NCBI RefSeq assembly: GCF_032842945.2
Contig: NZ_CP146606.1
Coordinates: 2,608,501-2,672,500, forward strand
Origin: Roseovarius sp. W115
Lineage (GTDB): Bacteria; Pseudomonadota; Alphaproteobacteria; Rhodobacterales; Rhodobacteraceae
DNA: 64,000 nucleotides
Direction: 5' to 3'
Shown here: positions 42,260 to 51,465 of the stretch, piece by piece
Numbering within the stretch: position 1 is the first letter of the stretch
How the letters are laid out: the number at the start of each line of letters is the position of its first letter
Position numbers and translations under genes: made by a program
The notes under the pieces: generated by a model
Seen by the model: only the letters and a program-made list of their open reading frames with translations
Told to the model about the DNA's origin: nothing
Database searches by the model: none

Positions 42260-45025
42260 ATGAGCGATACAGTCAAATTCACACTGGATGGTAAGGAAAT
42301 CACCGCCGAGAAGGGGCTCACCATTTGGGAAGTGGCGCATGGTCGGGGTCTCGTGATCCCGCATCTCTGCCACAAACCCGCGCCGGGCTATCGCCCCGAT
42401 GGCAACTGCCGGGCCTGCATGGTTGAGGTGGAGGGCGAGCGCACGCTGGTGGCTTCCTGCATTCGCGAAGCGGCGGATGGGATGGTCGTCACCACCAATT
42501 CCACCCGGGCTGAAACAGCGCGCAAGATGGTGGTTGAGATGCTGGTCACCGACCAGCCAGAGCGCGCGGAAGCGCATGATCAATCGAGCCACCTGTGGGA
42601 TATGGCAGACATGAACGGTGTTGCGCAAAGCCGTTTGCCCAAGCTTGAGAAAGACCGCATTCCACTGCTGGATGACAGCCATGTCGCGATGAGTGTGAAC
42701 CTTGATGCCTGCATTCAGTGTGGCCTTTGCGTGCGCGCCTGCCGTGAAGTGCAGGTCAATGACGTGATTGGCATGGCGGGGCGCGGGCATGATGCCTATC
42801 CGGTGTTTGATCAGGCCGACCCGATGGGCGACAGCACCTGCGTGGCTTGTGGCGAATGTGTGCAGGCCTGCCCAACCGGCGCGCTGATGCCAGCCTCAGT
42901 GGTGGATGATGCGCAGGTCGGGGACAGCAAGGACTATGACCACGAGGTCAAAAGCGTCTGTGCCTTCTGCGGTGTGGGGTGTCAGATCAGCATGAAGGTC
43001 AAGGACGGCAAGATCAAATATGTCGAGGGCATCAATGGGCCCGCCAATGAGGGGCGTCTCTGTGTCAAAGGCCGGTTCGGATATGACTATATCCACCACC
43101 AGCACCGTCTCACCAAACCTCTGATCCGGCGTGAGGATGCGCCGGCCAAGGGGCTCAACGTGAACCCGGATAACTGGCAGGACTTCTTCCGTGAAGCGTC
43201 ATGGGATGAAGCACTGGATGTCGCGGCGGGCGGTCTGAAGGGACGCGGTCGTGAGGTGGCGGGCTTCGGCAGTGCGAAATGCACCAATGAAGAGGCGTAT
43301 CTTTTCCAGAAGTTTATCCGTCAGGGCTTTGGCCATAACAACGTCGACCACTGTACGCGACTGTGTCATGCCTCCTCTGTGGCCGCTCTCATTGAGAATG
43401 TCGGCTCTGGCGCGGTAACGGCTGGGTTCAATGACATCAAGGACGCGGATGTGGCGATTGTCATCGGGGCCAACCCGGTTGAGAACCACCCTGTTGCGGC
43501 GACCTATTTCAAGCAGTTTACCAAACGCGGTGGCAAGCTCATCGTGATGGACCCGCGCGGCGTCGGCTTGCGCCGGTTTGCCACGCATATGCTGCAGTTC
43601 AAGCCCGGTGCGGATGTCTCCATGCTCAACGCGATCATGCATGTGATCGTCGAAGAGGGGCTCTACGATCAGCAATATATTGAGGCTTTCACCGAAAACT
43701 GGGAGGCTGAGAAAGAGCATCTGGCGCAATTCGCCCCTGAAAAGATGGAAGAGCTTTGCGGCATTCCGGCAGAGACTTTGCGGGCGGTCGCCCGTGATTT
43801 TGCGACCGCCAAGGCGGGCATGATTTTCTGGGGCATGGGGATCAGTCAGCATATCCACGGCACGGACAACTCACGTTGTCTGATCTCATTGGCACTGATG
43901 TGTGGCCATGTGGGCCGTCCAGGCACAGGTCTGCACCCGCTGCGCGGGCAGAACAACGTGCAAGGGGCGTCTGATGCCGGGCTTATTCCGATGTTCCTGC
44001 CGGATTACCAATCGGTGACGGATGACGGTGTGCGGTCTGCCTTTACCGATGTTTGGGAAACTGGCGACTTCTCCAACGAGAAGGGCCTGACCGTGACCGA
44101 GATCATGGATGCAGTGCATGACGGGGCCATCAAGGCGATGTATGTGCTGGGCGAAAACCCGGCCATGTCTGATCCGGATGTGGAACATGCGCGTGATGCG
44201 CTGGCCAAGCTCGATCATTTGGTGGTGCAGGACATCTTTATCACCGAGACAGCCAACTATGCGGATGTGATCCTGCCAGCCTCAGCGCTTTATGAGAAAT
44301 CCGGGACCGTATCAAACACCAACCGGACCGTACAAATGCTGCGCCCGGCTGTGCCGCCCCCGGGTGAGGCACGAGAGGATTGGTGGATTGAGGTGGAGCT
44401 GGCCAAGCGCTGCGGTTTGCCTTGGACGTACACGCACCCATCTGAGGTCTTTGCCGAGATGGCGGTGAATATGCGCAGTCTCGACAACATCACGTGGGAG
44501 CGGCTTGAGAACGAGGCAGTCACTTACCCGTCGCTCTCACCAGAAGACCCCGGCCAGTCGGTTGTGTTTGGCGACGCCTTCCCACGCCCAGAGGGGCGGG
44601 CACGCTTCACACCTGCGTCTGTGATCCCGCCAGATGACCTGCCGGATGCTGATTTCCCGATGGTACTGACCACCGGGCGGCAGTTGGAGCATTGGCATAC
44701 CGGGTCGATGACGCGCCGTGCCACGGTTCTGGATGCGGTGGAGCCTGAGGCCAACTGTTCGCTGCACCCCTCGACTTTGCGCCAGCTTGGGGTGGAGCCT
44801 GGCGGCATGGTGCGGATCACCACCAAGCGCGGCTCGATTGAGATCATGGCGCGGGCGGATCGTGCGATTGCGCCCGATATGGTCTTTGTGCCCTTTGCCT
44901 ATGTCGAGGCGGCGGCGAACATTTTGACCAACCCGGCGGTTGACCCCTATGGCAAGATCCCCGAGTTCAAATATTCCGCCGTACGGGTTGAGGCGGCGGA
45001 TGCAAGCGTTGTTGCAGCGCAATAA
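42260..45025 (+). CDS. fdsA: Formate dehydrogenase alpha (catalytic Mo) subunit FdsA
   Basis: FdsA oxidises formate to CO2 at a bis-MGD molybdenum centre. The 921-aa product has an N-terminal [2Fe-2S] domain (PHLCHKPAPGYRPDGNCRAC), two ferredoxin clusters (CIQCGLCVRACREV, CVACGECVQACPTG), the [4Fe-4S] of the molybdopterin domain (CAFCGVGCQISMKV, GRLCVKGRFG) and the active-site Cys in DHCTRLCHASSVAAL. It therefore uses Cys, not selenocysteine. The fdsC/fdhD sulfurtransferase and small fdsD genes that often follow are absent here. A strong terminator follows. Confidence 0.94.
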   Translation: MSDTVKFTLDGKEITAEKGLTIWEVAHGRGLVIPHLCHKPAPGYRPDGNCRACMVEVEGERTLVASCIREAADGMVVTTNSTRAETARKMVVEMLVTDQPERAEAHDQSSHLWDMADMNGVAQSRLPKLEKDRIPLLDDSHVAMSVNLDACIQCGLCVRACREVQVNDVIGMAGRGHDAYPVFDQADPMGDSTCVACGECVQACPTGALMPASVVDDAQVGDSKDYDHEVKSVCAFCGVGCQISMKVKDGKIKYVEGINGPANEGRLCVKGRFGYDYIHHQHRLTKPLIRREDAPAKGLNVNPDNWQDFFREASWDEALDVAAGGLKGRGREVAGFGSAKCTNEEAYLFQKFIRQGFGHNNVDHCTRLCHASSVAALIENVGSGAVTAGFNDIKDADVAIVIGANPVENHPVAATYFKQFTKRGGKLIVMDPRGVGLRRFATHMLQFKPGADVSMLNAIMHVIVEEGLYDQQYIEAFTENWEAEKEHLAQFAPEKMEELCGIPAETLRAVARDFATAKAGMIFWGMGISQHIHGTDNSRCLISLALMCGHVGRPGTGLHPLRGQNNVQGASDAGLIPMFLPDYQSVTDDGVRSAFTDVWETGDFSNEKGLTVTEIMDAVHDGAIKAMYVLGENPAMSDPDVEHARDALAKLDHLVVQDIFITETANYADVILPASALYEKSGTVSNTNRTVQMLRPAVPPPGEAREDWWIEVELAKRCGLPWTYTHPSEVFAEMAVNMRSLDNITWERLENEAVTYPSLSPEDPGQSVVFGDAFPRPEGRARFTPASVIPPDDLPDADFPMVLTTGRQLEHWHTGSMTRRATVLDAVEPEANCSLHPSTLRQLGVEPGGMVRITTKRGSIEIMARADRAIAPDMVFVPFAYVEAAANILTNPAVDPYGKIPEFKYSAVRVEAADASVVAAQ

Positions 45026-45029
45026 GCTG

Positions 45030-45065
45030 AGCCCCCGGAAACTTTATTAGTTTCCGGGGGCTTTA
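45030..45065 (+). terminator. Rho-independent terminator after fdsA
   Basis: AGCCCCCGGAAACT (45030-45043) and AGTTTCCGGGGGCT (45049-45062) form a perfect 14-bp stem with loop TTATT, followed by TTAAAAG. The stem is strong and the T tract is short. Confidence 0.85.
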
Positions 45066-45079
45066 AAAGAAATCGGGTC

Positions 45080-45166
45080 TGGAATTTTGGAAAATCCCAT
45101 TGTGGCAAATTGCAATTTGCCAAGCTGTTTTCTTTGAAGAAAACAGGCAAACATTGGTGTTTGCCT
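45080..45166. repeat. Cluster of four adjacent palindromes upstream of the GntR gene
   Basis: Four back-to-back dyads occupy the spacer. 45080-45099 has 9-nt arms with one mismatch (TGGAATTTT/AAAATCCCA). 45103-45122 is a perfect 20-bp palindrome, TGGCAAATTGCAATTTGCCA. 45125-45146 has arms CTGTTTTCTT/AAGAAAACAG with a TG loop. 45145-45166 has arms AGGCAAACA/TGTTTGCCT around four bases. The arms share AT-rich cores. They resemble the array at 51408-51453. Confidence 0.85.
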
Positions 45167-45180
45167 TGCTCTGATCTGGC

Positions 45181-45196
45181 ATCTGGTATACCAGAT
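45181..45196. promoter_or_regulatory. GntR (FCD) operator, perfect palindrome
   Basis: ATCTGGTATACCAGAT is a perfect 16-bp palindrome with the GGTATACC core typical of FCD-type GntR operators. It lies 33 bp before the GntR start, so autoregulation is likely. Confidence 0.75.
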
Positions 45197-45228
45197 AGCA
45201 GAATCGAAAGAGGTCTCTGCTGCCGCCC

Positions 45229-45933
45229 ATGAAACTGCAACCCATAGATACGTCGGTCACGCTCAAGGACCACATCTACGAGCGGATGCGCGCGGCCATT
45301 CGGGACATGGACCTCTATGCCGAAGATGCCGATCTGCGCCTTGATGAGCGCAGTCTTGCAGACCAGTTGGGTGTCTCCCGCACACCTCTGCGCGAGGTGC
45401 TGATCCGGTTGGAACAGGAGGGCCTTCTTGCGGTCAAACCCCGTCGGGGCATTTTTGTTCAGCGCAAGACGTTGACTGAAATTCTCGAAATGATCGTCGC
45501 CTGGGCCGCGCTGGAAAGCATGGCGGCCCGGTTGGCGGCAGAGGCCGCAACCGACGATGAGATCGCGTCCTTGCGCGAAATGGCCGCGAAGCACTCTTTG
45601 ACAAAAGCCGGGGCTGAGATTGCAGAATACTCCGATGACAACATTCGCTTTCACCAGCGGATTCTGGACATTTCCCATTGCAAGCTACTTGGAGTGATGG
45701 CGGAAGGGCTCTTTGTGCATATGCACGCCGTGCGCCGCCGGGCGATGGGCGAGGAGGATCGCGTGTCCAAATCCGTGGTCGATCACATGGGCATCATCGA
45801 GGCGCTGGAGGCGCGCGATGGTGGTCTTGCGGCGGATCGGGTGCGCGACCACACTATGCGATTGCATGATCACGTGCGCCAGTTCTGGCGCGGGGCAGAA
45901 CAGACTGACATTTCCAAAGGAGAGGCCCGATGA
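45229..45933 (+). CDS. GntR/FCD-family regulator of the frc-tct block
   Basis: This is a 234-aa regulator with an N-terminal winged HTH ([20 protein letters not shown], about 45-64) and a helical FCD ligand-binding domain with metal-type residues ([38 protein letters not shown]). FCD regulators typically sense organic acids. ATG 45229 follows the palindromic operator. Its stop overlaps the frc ATG as ATGA, so it is the first gene of the operon. Confidence 0.9.
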   Translation: MKLQPIDTSVTLKDHIYERMRAAIRDMDLYAEDADLRLDERSLADQLGVSRTPLREVLIRLEQEGLLAVKPRRGIFVQRKTLTEILEMIVAWAALESMAARLAAEAATDDEIASLREMAAKHSLTKAGAEIAEYSDDNIRFHQRILDISHCKLLGVMAEGLFVHMHAVRRRAMGEEDRVSKSVVDHMGIIEALEARDGGLAADRVRDHTMRLHDHVRQFWRGAEQTDISKGEAR

Positions 45934-47204
45934 AGGCGTTGGACGGTATCAAAATTCTGGATTTCACCCATGTTCAATCAGGGCCGACCTGCACGCAGCT
46001 TCTGGCGTGGTTTGGGGCCGATGTGCTCAAGGTCGAACGCCCTGGTGTGGGCGATGCCACGCGAAAGCAGCTGGTGGATGTGCCGGGCGCGGACAGTCTT
46101 TATTTCACCATGCTCAACCACAACAAGCGGTCGATTGAGCTCAATTCCAAGAACGAGACCGGCAAGGAAGTTCTCACACGTCTTATTGAGGAATGCGATG
46201 TGCTGGTCGAGAACTTTGCGCCGGGTGCCTTGGACCGGATGGGGTTCAGCTGGGAGCGTATCCAAGAGATCAACCCGCGCATCATCATGGCGTCGGTCAA
46301 GGGGTTTGGGCCGGGCAAATACGAGGACTGCAAGGTCTATGAGAACGTGGCGCAATGCGCGGGCGGGGCAGCCTCGACCACTGGTTTTCTGGACGGCCCG
46401 CCGCTTGTGACCGGGGCGCAGATCGGCGACAGCGGCACGGGGCTTCACCTTGCCCTTGGCATCATGACGGCACTTTTCCAGCGTGAGCGCACTGGCCGGG
46501 GCCAAAAGGTGCTGGCGCCGATGCAGGACGGGGTGTTGAACTTATGTCGCGTGAAGTTGCGCGATCAACAGAGGCTCGATGCGGGACCACTCAAGGAATA
46601 CAGCCAGTTTGGCGAGGGCATCCCGTTCGGCGAGGCGACGCCGCGCGCGGGTAACGACAGCGGCGGTGGTCAGCCGGGGCGCATTCTGAAATGCAAGGGC
46701 TGGGAGACAGACCCCAACGCCTATACTTATTTCATCACGCAGGCCGCTGTGTGGGAGCCGATTTGCGATGTGATCGGCAAGCCGGAGTGGAAGACAGCAG
46801 AAGGTTACGCCACCCCGCCGGAACGGCTCGACAAACTCAACGAGATTTTTGGGGCAATCGAAGAATGGACCATGACCAAGACGAAGTTCGAGGTGATGGA
46901 CATCTGCAACCCGCTTAACATCCCCGTGGGACCGATCCTGTCAACGAAGGAACTTATCGAGGATGAGGGCCTGCGCGCGACGGGCACGATCGTGGATGTG
47001 GATCACCCCGAGCGCGGGACCTATGCGAGCGTCGGCTGTCCCATCAAGCTCAGTGACAGCCCGGTGGACGTGACGCGTTCACCGCTTCTGGGCGAGCATA
47101 CGGTGGAGATCCTGCGCGACGTTCTGGGCTATGAGGGGGAGGCCCTGCAAGCCGTCATCGAAAGCGGCGCCGTTGGCGAGGCCCAGAAAACGGCAGCGGA
47201 GTAA
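45930..47204 (+). CDS. frc: Formyl-CoA:oxalate CoA-transferase
   Basis: Frc is a class III CoA-transferase that moves CoA from formyl-CoA to oxalate, giving oxalyl-CoA and formate. The 424-aa product closely follows enterobacterial Frc: [40 protein letters not shown], and the catalytic Asp in [16 protein letters not shown] (about 172). [14 protein letters not shown] and [14 protein letters not shown] are near-diagnostic. Its usual partner, oxalyl-CoA decarboxylase, is not adjacent and was not found in the window. Formate dehydrogenase genes lie 1 kb upstream. Confidence 0.92.
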   Translation: MKALDGIKILDFTHVQSGPTCTQLLAWFGADVLKVERPGVGDATRKQLVDVPGADSLYFTMLNHNKRSIELNSKNETGKEVLTRLIEECDVLVENFAPGALDRMGFSWERIQEINPRIIMASVKGFGPGKYEDCKVYENVAQCAGGAASTTGFLDGPPLVTGAQIGDSGTGLHLALGIMTALFQRERTGRGQKVLAPMQDGVLNLCRVKLRDQQRLDAGPLKEYSQFGEGIPFGEATPRAGNDSGGGQPGRILKCKGWETDPNAYTYFITQAAVWEPICDVIGKPEWKTAEGYATPPERLDKLNEIFGAIEEWTMTKTKFEVMDICNPLNIPVGPILSTKELIEDEGLRATGTIVDVDHPERGTYASVGCPIKLSDSPVDVTRSPLLGEHTVEILRDVLGYEGEALQAVIESGAVGEAQKTAAE

Positions 47205-47210
47205 CCGGAT

Positions 47211-48071
47211 ATGGCCTGTGCATTGCATCAGATCACATTGCCGGTGCGCGGTGACGGCAAAGGCGACAATGTCTTTGCCCATGCCGCCGCGATTGCCAAA
47301 CGCTTTGGCGCGCATGTGCAGGTGGTGCATTGCCGCCCGGCGGCGCAGGATCTGATGCCTTATGGCGTGGTTGTCCCCAATTTCCTGCGCAAGCAATTGG
47401 AGGACGTGTCCAGGAACATGGCCGATGTGACCGAAGAAACCCTGCGCGACGAGTTCACAGCGTTGGCCGAAAAATTTGGCTTGCCGGTGCAACTTCCGGC
47501 GCGGGGTCAGGCAAATACATCGTTTCTGGAATACACTGGCAAGCAGGCCGATGCGGTGCGGCACTACGGGCGGCTGGCGGATCTGATCTGTGTGCCCAAG
47601 CCCGAAAAATCCACCAATTTGGGATATAACACACTGAAATCTGCGCTATTTTCGTCCGCACGACCTGTGATGATGTGTCCAGAGGTTGAAGCGGTCGCAC
47701 CCGATTTGGGGCGGCATGTCTGCATAGGCTGGAACGGATCGCTGGAGGCCACCCGCGCGCTGGCGATGGCGATGCCCCTTATTGAGGCGGCCGAGGCTGT
47801 CACGATCCTGACGGCCGGGCAGGACACACATGCGACCAGTGCAGAGGAATTGGTTAACTATCTGGATGTCCGGGGTGTCAGTGCGCGCATCAACAGCTTT
47901 GAGAAAGACGGCAATGTCGGCCGCAAGCTCTTGGACCATTGCGCATCAGAAGGCGGCGACCTTTTGGTCATGGGCGCTTACCACGACAGCTATGAGCGCG
48001 AGTCGATTTTTGGCGGGAACACGCAAACCGTAGTCGAGGCTGCGGAAATTCCGATTGTTTTGGCGCATTAA
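47211..48071 (+). CDS. Universal stress protein, two-domain
   Basis: This is a 286-aa soluble protein with tandem UspA-type folds. The C-terminal half has HVCIGWNGSLEATRALAMAM and the ATP-binding-like LLVMGAYHDSYERESIFGGN followed by PIVLAH. It lies 6 nt after frc, within the same operon. USPs often accompany TTT or TRAP transporter genes in this group. The function is unknown. Confidence 0.88.
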   Translation: MACALHQITLPVRGDGKGDNVFAHAAAIAKRFGAHVQVVHCRPAAQDLMPYGVVVPNFLRKQLEDVSRNMADVTEETLRDEFTALAEKFGLPVQLPARGQANTSFLEYTGKQADAVRHYGRLADLICVPKPEKSTNLGYNTLKSALFSSARPVMMCPEVEAVAPDLGRHVCIGWNGSLEATRALAMAMPLIEAAEAVTILTAGQDTHATSAEELVNYLDVRGVSARINSFEKDGNVGRKLLDHCASEGGDLLVMGAYHDSYERESIFGGNTQTVVEAAEIPIVLAH

Positions 48072-48159
48072 GAGTTTGCCTTACTGGAATATGTGCTAAC
48101 TATGCGGCAGGCGGGTATTTTTGTTTCGTTAAGCACGTTGATGAAGCAATAAAAATACC

Positions 48160-48171
48160 AAGGTATACAAT
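48160..48171 (+). promoter_or_regulatory. Possible second GntR half-operator upstream of tctC
   Basis: AAGGTATACAAT carries the GGTATAC core of the palindrome at 45181-45196, 67 bp before the tctC start in the 167-bp gap after the stress protein gene. It fits co-regulation of transporter and frc. The match is imperfect. Confidence 0.4.
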
Positions 48172-48238
48172 GCCGCGCTGACGTTGCTTTGGCAGCGTAA
48201 TTAGGCCCGCAGGGTCAAATGAATAGGGAGGACGTCGA

Positions 48239-49222
48239 ATGACGCTATTGAAAACACTAACGGCAAGTGCCGCTGCACTTGCTTTGACGGCTCCGGCAGC
48301 CCTGGCGGAATGGCAACCGCGCAAGCCGGTTGAATTTATCATCATGGCCGGCACAGGCGGTGGTGCGGACCAGATTGCACGTCTGTTGCAGGGTCTGATC
48401 GAGAAAAAAGATCTCAGCCCACGTCCGTTTATTCCGATCAACAAGCCGGGTGGGTCTGGTGCCGAGGCGCTGCGCTACATGCAGGACAAGGCGGGTGACA
48501 ATCACACCGTGATGATGACCCTCAACAGTTTTTACACCACACCGATCATCCAAGAAGACCTTGGGGTCGACGTGACGCAATTCACACCCATTGGCCTTAT
48601 GGCGATGGACACGTTCCTTTTGTGGGTCAACACCGACCGCGAGGACATCACGGATCTGGACAGCTATGTCGAGACGGTGAAAGCGGCGGGGCTCGACTGG
48701 AAAGTGGGCGGCACGGGCTCGGGTCAGGAAGACAGCGTTCTGACCGCAATGATGGAAGCGGCGTTTGAATATGACGTGACCTATATCCCGTTCCCGGGTG
48801 GTGGCACCGTGGCCAAGAACCTGGTGGGCAATCAGATTGATTCAACCGTGAACAACCCCTCTGAGCAGATGGAGTTCTTCCGCGCGGGCAATTCCAAGCC
48901 TCTGGTGCAGTTCACTGGTGAGCGCATGGCGGCCTTCCCGGACACACCAACGGCCAAAGAGCTGGGCGTGGACATTGAGTATTACATGCAGCGCTCGGTC
49001 AACGGCCCTCCGGGCATGGATCCCGAAGCGGTGGAATGGTACACGAACCTCTTCCAGGAACTCTTTGACAGCCAGGAGTGGCAGGATTTCTGCACCTCTG
49101 ATGGTCTGACCTGTGAGGCGATGATGAAGGGCGATGATCTGGCCAACTTCCACGCCACGCAGAAAGATGCGCATGTGAAGCTGATCGAACAGGTCGGCGC
49201 AGATGCGATCACAGGCGAATAA
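48239..49222 (+). CDS. tctC: TTT transporter substrate-binding protein TctC
   Basis: TctC is the periplasmic receptor of a tripartite tricarboxylate transporter. The 327-aa product has a Sec signal peptide (MTLLKTLTASAAALALTAPA, cleavage after ALA at about 23), then KPVEFIIMAGTGGGADQIAR and PINKPGGSGAEALRYMQDKA, typical of TctC/Bug proteins. ATG 48239 has GGGAGGACG just upstream. The ligand cannot be read from sequence; the frc context suggests a small dicarboxylate. A hairpin follows. Confidence 0.92.
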   Translation: MTLLKTLTASAAALALTAPAALAEWQPRKPVEFIIMAGTGGGADQIARLLQGLIEKKDLSPRPFIPINKPGGSGAEALRYMQDKAGDNHTVMMTLNSFYTTPIIQEDLGVDVTQFTPIGLMAMDTFLLWVNTDREDITDLDSYVETVKAAGLDWKVGGTGSGQEDSVLTAMMEAAFEYDVTYIPFPGGGTVAKNLVGNQIDSTVNNPSEQMEFFRAGNSKPLVQFTGERMAAFPDTPTAKELGVDIEYYMQRSVNGPPGMDPEAVEWYTNLFQELFDSQEWQDFCTSDGLTCEAMMKGDDLANFHATQKDAHVKLIEQVGADAITGE

Positions 49223-49232
49223 AGACGCCGGT

Positions 49233-49260
49233 ACAAGGCTCGCTTCGGCGAGCCTTGTTT
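49233..49260 (+). terminator. Hairpin with UUCG loop between tctC and tctB
   Basis: ACAAGGCTCGC (49233-49243) and GCGAGCCTTGT (49248-49258) form an 11-bp stem with a TTCG tetraloop, followed by TTTCC. A partial terminator here would make the binding protein more abundant than the membrane subunits. Confidence 0.8.
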
Positions 49261-49350
49261 TCCTCGACATTCTGAAAGGCGAGAGGCCTGCCATCTGGTG
49301 TGGTCATGTGGTCTTTCATGCAGATAGATCTTCTTTGAACGGAGCACGGA

Positions 49351-49878
49351 ATGACGGTTCGGACGGCTGAACTCTTGATGGGGATTGCGACCTTGCTGGT
49401 GTCGCTTGGGTTGATGCTCAATGTCTATCTGGATGGTCTGACCATCGGCTGGGTCGAGGGGCGGGGACCGGGGGCTGGCATGTGGCCCTTCTGGCTGTCA
49501 CTTGGCATGGCGCTGGCCTCGCTTGCGACAATCCTGCGGTGGTTCATGGGGGCGACGCCGGAATCGCGCTCAACCGATCCCTACATTTCGCAGGAAACGA
49601 TATTCATCGTGGGCGTCTCAGTCGTCGCCCTGTTTGCGTTTTTGCTGCTGATGACCATCATTGGCACGTATCTGGCGCTGGTGCTCTTCATGTTCTTTTA
49701 CGTGCGGATCATCGGGCGGCATGGCTGGGCCATGACGACCGCTCTGGTCATCGGCACGCCGGTCTTTGTCTACCTGCTCTTTGAGGTGGCGCTGACCAAA
49801 TACCTGCCCAAAGGCTGGCCGATCTTTGAGGAAGGGTTCCTTGTGATCGATAACCTGCGCTACGAATGGTTCTATTGA
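49351..49878 (+). CDS. tctB: TTT transporter small membrane subunit TctB
   Basis: This is a 175-aa protein with four predicted membrane helices (for example MGIATLLVSLGLMLNVYLDG and FIVGVSVVALFAFLLLMTII) and the GPGAGMWPFWLSLGM element of TctB proteins. It precedes tctA by 12 nt. TctB forms the small subunit of the permease. Confidence 0.88.
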   Translation: MTVRTAELLMGIATLLVSLGLMLNVYLDGLTIGWVEGRGPGAGMWPFWLSLGMALASLATILRWFMGATPESRSTDPYISQETIFIVGVSVVALFAFLLLMTIIGTYLALVLFMFFYVRIIGRHGWAMTTALVIGTPVFVYLLFEVALTKYLPKGWPIFEEGFLVIDNLRYEWFY

Positions 49879-49890
49879 GGGAGCGGCGAG

Positions 49891-51405
49891 ATGGACATTA
49901 TCTTTACATCCCTCGGTGCGGGTCTTCTGCAAGCGTTTGAGCCGCTCAACCTCTTCATGATTTTCGCCGGATGTCTGGCGGGGCTCTTTGTCGGCTGTAT
50001 GCCGGGGCTTGGGTCGGTCAATGGCGTGGCGATCCTCTTGCCGATCACGTTTCTGGTGCCCCCCACCGCTGCCATCATCTTTCTGGCCGCTCTCTATTAC
50101 GGCGCTATGTATGGCGGCGCGATCAGTTCGATTACGCTTGGCATACCTGGGGCCTCTACGGCTGTGGCCACGGTCTTTGACGGGCGGCCCATGGCGCAAC
50201 AGGGCAAGGCGGACAAGGCGCTCATGGCTGCTGCTGTGGCGTCATTTATCGGCGGCACGGTGTCGGTCATTCTTTTCACGCTTTTCGCACCACCGCTGGC
50301 GGCTTTCGCCCTCAAATTCGGACCGCAGGAAGAGTTTGCGCTTATGGTGTTGGCCTTTGCCACTTTCATTGGCCTTGGCGGGGATGACATCCCCAAAACG
50401 ATCTTTTCCATCCTACTCGGGCTCGTTCTTGCCGCCGTGGGCTTTGACATCATCTCGGGTCAGCCGAGGCTCATCTTCTTTGACATGGTCGAGTTCCAGC
50501 GTGGCATCGGCTTTCTGGTGCTGGCCATTGGGATTTACGGCATCGGCGAGATGCTCTGGACGTTGGAAAGCACCAACGGCCAGATCGCGATGCATAAGGT
50601 CAAAGTGACCTGGGCCCGGATCCAGGCCAATTTCGGAGACATCAAGCACTACATCAATTCCACTTGGCTGGGCTCGTTCCTGGGCTTTTTCGTGGGCACA
50701 TTGCCCGCAGCCGGGGCCACACCGGCGTCTCTGATGTCCTACGGGTTGTCCAAGACTTTCTCCAAAGATCCCGACAGCTATGGCAAGGGCAATATCGCGG
50801 GTGTGGCAGCACCAGAGGCCGCCAATAACGCGGCGTCTACCGGCTCGATGCTGCCGATGATCACGCTGGGCATTCCGGGCTCACCTACCACGGCGATCCT
50901 TCTGGGTGGCATGGTCATCTGGGGGCTGCGCCCCGGGCCGCTGCTCTTTACCGAAAGTCCAGATTTCGTGTGGGGTCTCATTGGGTCGATGTATGTGGCG
51001 AACTTTGTCACGGTGCTGCTCAACATCGCAATGATCCCGCTTTTCATCCGCGTGCTGGCCATGCCGTTCAGTATCCTGACGCCGATCATCTTCGTACTCT
51101 GTGTGCTGGGGGTTTATGCCACCACGGACCGGATGTTTGACACCTGGATCATGCTTCTCATCGGGATTGCAGGGTATTTGTTGCGCAAGCTCAACTACCC
51201 GGTGGCACCTGCCGTGCTGGCTATCGTTCTGGGGCCATTGGCGGAACGGTCGATGCGGCAATCCCTGATCGGCAGCCAGGGGGATGTGATGACCTTCTTT
51301 GAAAGGCCCATATCTCTGACTTGTCTGATCCTTGCCTTTGCGCTGATGTCCTATCCGCTGGTCTTGAAATACATGCGCAAACGCAAAGCGGGGGCGGGCA
51401 CATGA
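49891..51405 (+). CDS. tctA: TTT transporter large membrane subunit TctA
   Basis: This is a 504-aa permease with about 12 helices. TctA hallmarks are the repeated Gly/Pro-rich motifs VGCMPGLGSVNGVAILLPIT, GAISSITLGIPGASTAVATV and ITLGIPGSPTTAILLGGMVI. It transports the tctC ligand with Na+ or H+ symport. It is the last gene of the operon, and a perfect palindrome begins 2 nt after its stop. Confidence 0.93.
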   Translation: MDIIFTSLGAGLLQAFEPLNLFMIFAGCLAGLFVGCMPGLGSVNGVAILLPITFLVPPTAAIIFLAALYYGAMYGGAISSITLGIPGASTAVATVFDGRPMAQQGKADKALMAAAVASFIGGTVSVILFTLFAPPLAAFALKFGPQEEFALMVLAFATFIGLGGDDIPKTIFSILLGLVLAAVGFDIISGQPRLIFFDMVEFQRGIGFLVLAIGIYGIGEMLWTLESTNGQIAMHKVKVTWARIQANFGDIKHYINSTWLGSFLGFFVGTLPAAGATPASLMSYGLSKTFSKDPDSYGKGNIAGVAAPEAANNAASTGSMLPMITLGIPGSPTTAILLGGMVIWGLRPGPLLFTESPDFVWGLIGSMYVANFVTVLLNIAMIPLFIRVLAMPFSILTPIIFVLCVLGVYATTDRMFDTWIMLLIGIAGYLLRKLNYPVAPAVLAIVLGPLAERSMRQSLIGSQGDVMTFFERPISLTCLILAFALMSYPLVLKYMRKRKAGAGT

Positions 51406-51407
51406 GG

Positions 51408-51453
51408 GATTGGAATTTTGCAAAATTCCAATCTGGAAAATCGCAATTTTCCA
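51408..51453. repeat. Two palindromes in the tctA/qor convergent gap
   Basis: 51408-51433 is a perfect 26-bp palindrome centred on TTTTGCAAAA, with half-site GATTGGAATTTTG. 51434-51453 has arms TGGAAAAT/ATTTTCCA around CGCA. They resemble the AT-core dyads at 45080-45122 and could act as a bidirectional terminator between convergent genes. Confidence 0.85.
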
Positions 51454-51465
51454 TCCGCGCTGGGC

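Noticed and set aside
42260..45025. Selenocysteine-containing formate dehydrogenase
   Set aside because: The active-site position is Cys in DHCTRLCHAS and there is no in-frame TGA.
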